Shown here: in pieces, positions 61,449 to 64,000 of the stretch | Position numbering within the stretch: the stretch's first letter is position 1 | Layout of the letters: every line of letters starts with the position of its first letter | From: Cynocephalus volans | Taxonomy: Eukaryota > Chordata > Mammalia > Dermoptera > Cynocephalidae | Direction: 5' to 3' | DNA: 64,000 nt | Assembly (NCBI RefSeq): GCF_027409185.1 | Contig: NC_084462.1 | Coordinates: 40,992,679-41,056,678, forward strand | Position numbers and translations under genes: made by a program | Notes under the pieces: generated by a model | Seen by the model: the letters and a program-made list of their open reading frames with translations, nothing else | The model's database searches: none | What the model was told of the DNA's origin: nothing

Positions 61449-61563
61449 CTCAATGATTACAGATGCTATCGGCTGGAAAGGATTAACAAGAATTGGCCCT
61501 GGATCCAACTCAGCCAGATCACTGCTTCCATCAAGTTCGGCCTGCTCTTGTTCTCTTTGTTTT
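61449..61563 (-). CDS. Exon of the unrecognised minus-strand gene
   Basis: A 115-nt exon on the minus strand. The acceptor has a strong pyrimidine tract (TTTTTTCCCCCCTC) ending CAATAG; the donor is GTATGA. Only one frame is open: [20 protein letters not shown] followed by [18 protein letters not shown]. An alternative downstream acceptor (AGAGCAG) would shorten it by seven residues in frame. The family is not recognised. Confidence 0.55.
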
Positions 61564-62469
61564 CTATTGTTTGAGGGGGGAAAAAATTGGAATTTCTTTT
61601 GAAAAAATGCTAGACCATGTACAAGAAAATTTGCAGTAGGTTTACAGACATTAATCTTAGTAATTTAAAATCTATTCATGACTTTTAACTGCTGAGAGCA
61701 TTTCAGAAATCCTTATGCAGGTAATAGGCCTCTACTTCCATGAAAAGATTAATTATTTGAATTTTAAAAGAATGAAACACTGACAAAAATGACATTTACT
61801 ATGACTGACTTCTTAATGTCAGTGGTGCAAATTAATTATTTTTCCATGTGCCAAAGGTGAGTATTTATCAATTTATTAACTACCCTGCAAAATCAATACT
61901 GTTGTCTTCACTGGTGTGAACAGATAAATAAGTCCTCTTGTTAATGCTCTTCTTAAGGGTTATGTCTTCGATTATAAAATACAACTAGGAAAACATTCCT
62001 TTAACTCGACCTATGTTTTTATTTATGCACAAATATGCTTCTCATTTATTATTTTTTTAAAAGGAGCAGGACATCTATAGATTGATTCTATAGAAGTATA
62101 TGTCAAAGTAGTAATATAAAATAATATGTCTTATCAAGTTGCATATCATATTTAAACAACTAGATAACAACTGTTGCTTTGCATAATATAGTCTGAGGCT
62201 GTAAAAGTAAGTTGCCATATGTCACTGAGATTAAATAAGTATTTCCATATCAGTTACCACTGAAACATTTACTACTCTGTGATTTATAGTTAATGTTGCC
62301 CCATACATGGAGTAGTAAGTTACTAAAACAAGTAGCCAAAGACAGAAAAATAAGTATTGTGGACCTTCACAACTAGACTGCTAAAGTATAGTATACCAAT
62401 GTCAATGGTCATTACTATGACATTTATTTAACCTTGTTCTATGAGGAAAATGTATATACTTTCATTCTG
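61564..62469 (-). other. Presumed intron of the minus-strand gene
   Basis: AT-rich DNA with no further exon that I can support. The upstream part of the gene presumably lies beyond the window. Confidence 0.4.
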
Positions 62470-62660
62470 AACCTAGGAAGCCAGAATTTGGAGATTTGCA
62501 ATTTACTACCTCTGTGACATTGGACCTGGACCTTTGAGCCTCAGCTTTCCCACAATGTGGATAAAAATACCCACCTCATAGTGCTGTTTTAAGGATCAGA
62601 TAAAATAATATATGTGAGAACACTCTGCAAATGAAAATACTTATTATTATTACTGTTACT
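62470..62660 (+). repeat. MIR SINE
   Basis: AGCCAGAATTTGGAGATTTG, ACCTCTGTGACATTGGACC, GAGCCTCAGCTTTCCCACAA, CCACCTCATAGTGCTG and GAACACTCTGCAAATGAAAA are the MIR landmarks in order. Confidence 0.85.
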
Positions 62661-63621
62661 CATTTATTAGTAATCAATTTCAAGCATATAGTATTAATAT
62701 ACTGTTTTCACACAGCATGTTTTACTGTTTTCCAAAAACACTAGAATCAGATGAATTTAGTGGGGGAGAAAAGGTTGTTTTCAATAACTCATCTCTAACT
62801 GCAAATTTACTTTTAATTATGGAGTCTCAGCTCAACAGTGTAGATCTCAGACAACTGGCATGGCTAAGGAGAAAGGAGGAAAGGGAAATGAGTATTAGAA
62901 TAAGCCTCCCAAAACATAAGCCACAATGTCACTACAGAAAAGGTGAAAACCGTTAAAAAATGACTAACATTAGATTTTTCTACTCCAACTCAATTTTTTT
63001 GTTGTTGCTTTTGTTTCTGTTTTCTTAGTGGAGGAAAAGCAAAGGAGTTGGCAAAAATGTATAGCCATATATTTCATTTTTATAAACATATAAAAGCTTT
63101 AGTATCAAAGATTCTCACAGGTACTAAAAACTTGTCCTGGAAGTTGCCAAAACCACTCACCCCATTCCTTCTTTGATATCAGGAGAGACCTAGATGTATG
63201 ACATGCTCATGTTATTGAGCATGTACATTTCTGTAAGTCCTATATCTGAATTAAATGAAAGATACCAGTTATCCAAGGATTTCCTCCACAATGTGAATGA
63301 GCAGCTCACAAAGGCATCACCAAGGGTAGTGTCTCTTGCCTACTGGGCTGCAACTATGTTAAATCACATGGAAGGACAATATTACTTAGGTAGACAAAAG
63401 GCAATTTTGGATCTTACAGGAGCTCACTTAAAAATCCTTTTCATTTCTTCTCCTCTTCTCCCCTCCCCCACCCTGTAACAATCTAGTGAAGAAAAAAAGA
63501 AATCTGGAATTAAGTATTAAATTCAACTTCTGCTCAAATCTTAGCACTTTCCTGCACCATTATTATAAATGATTCTATGGTAGAATTTTATGTCATCATA
63601 TCTTTAAAAGTACAGAGTTTG
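62661..63621. other. No recognised gene or repeat
   Basis: AT-rich sequence. I found no exon with matching splice sites on either strand. Confidence 0.4.
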
Positions 63622-63722
63622 GGGGCTGGCCTGTTAGTTCACTTGGGAGAGAGTGGTGCTGATAACACCAAAGTCAAGAGTTTGTATCCCCATACCCACC
63701 AGCCACACAAAAAAATTATTAA
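63622..63722 (+). mobile_element. CYN-like SINE monomer
   Basis: GGGGCTGGCCTGTTAGTTCA to a degenerate B box (AGAGTTTGTATCCCC) and an A-rich tail. The flanks GTACAGAGTTTG and ATACAGAATTTG are a likely diverged target duplication. Confidence 0.88.
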
Positions 63723-63829
63723 AAATACAGAATTTGATAGATTTAGTTTAAATATTTCTTCTCAGACAGCATTTTTAAAATGCTAACTAACCCTCTAATT
63801 GTTCACCTTTTATCTTTGTTGAGCCTGAA

Positions 63830-64000
63830 AATGGGTTTCTCAATGTCGACATATTGACATATTGGGCCTGAGAATTCCTTGTTGTGGGAGACTGTCCTGG
63901 GCATCACACGATGTGGAGCAGCATCCCTGGCTTCTACCAAACTAGATGCCAGTTGCATTCCATCCCTCCCCCCTGCTGTGACAACTGTCTCCAGACATTG
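63830..64000 (-). mobile_element. MER20-like hAT-Charlie element, cut by the window end
   Basis: GGTTTCTCAATGTCGACATA, CATATTGGGCCTGAGAATTC, GTTGTGGGAGACTGTCCTGG, AGCATCCCTGGCTTCTACC, ACTAGATGCCAGTTGCATTC and GTGACAACTGTCTCCAGACA follow the MER20 pattern. The element continues past base 64000. Confidence 0.85.

Noticed and set aside
63194..63478. A 94-codon plus-strand frame starting MYDMLML
   Set aside because: No splice sites, promoter or recognisable domain; AT-rich background makes such chance frames common.

Overview
This is nuclear DNA from a placental mammal, with GT-AG split genes, L1/L2 LINEs, MIRs, an MLT1-type LTR and hAT transposons. No Alu or rodent B1/B2 is visible. Instead there are eight copies of a tRNA-derived SINE with the signature of the CYN family of dermopterans: a GGATCCTATATAGG core, then GATGGCCGG, then GCACTCACTGGCTGAG, in mono- and dimeric forms. 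The best guess for the source is a colugo (flying lemur, Galeopterus/Cynocephalus). That is recognition of the repeat family from memory, not a database match.

Layout. 1-8.3 kb: two young L1 copies in tandem. The first lacks its 5' end but has an almost open ORF2; the second is 5'-truncated. 8.4-31.9 kb (+): the last eleven exons of a TRIP11 (GMAP-210) locus, from the very large coiled-coil exon to the C-terminal exon. Introns and splice sites are present, so this is not a processed copy. The large exon carries a nonsense codon, a 58-bp frameshifting insertion and a second nonsense codon. The ten downstream exons, including the GRAB/GRIP-like domain, stay open and in phase. 32-57 kb: gene-poor sequence with SINEs, old L1, MIR, L2 and hAT copies, an LTR-like segment and a third young L1 (45.3-46.3 kb) with a 13-bp target-site duplication. 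57.8-61.6 kb (-): four phase-compatible exons forming the 3' end of a gene I do not recognise, convergent with the TRIP11 locus. 61.6-64 kb: intron or flank with MIR, SINE and a MER20-like transposon.

The most unusual item is inside the large TRIP11 exon. A short insertion consists mainly of the 5' half of a nuclear tRNA-Gly(TCC), cut in the anticodon loop, with no poly(A) tail and flanked by a roughly 15-bp target-site duplication. It frameshifts the exon. Together with the two stop codons, and the absence of any recognisable FBLN5 sequence or CpG island in the 32 kb downstream, this suggests a duplicated non-functional TRIP11 copy, or an exon that must be skipped for the locus to make protein. 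I see no bacterial-type system, CRISPR array or intact RNA gene.
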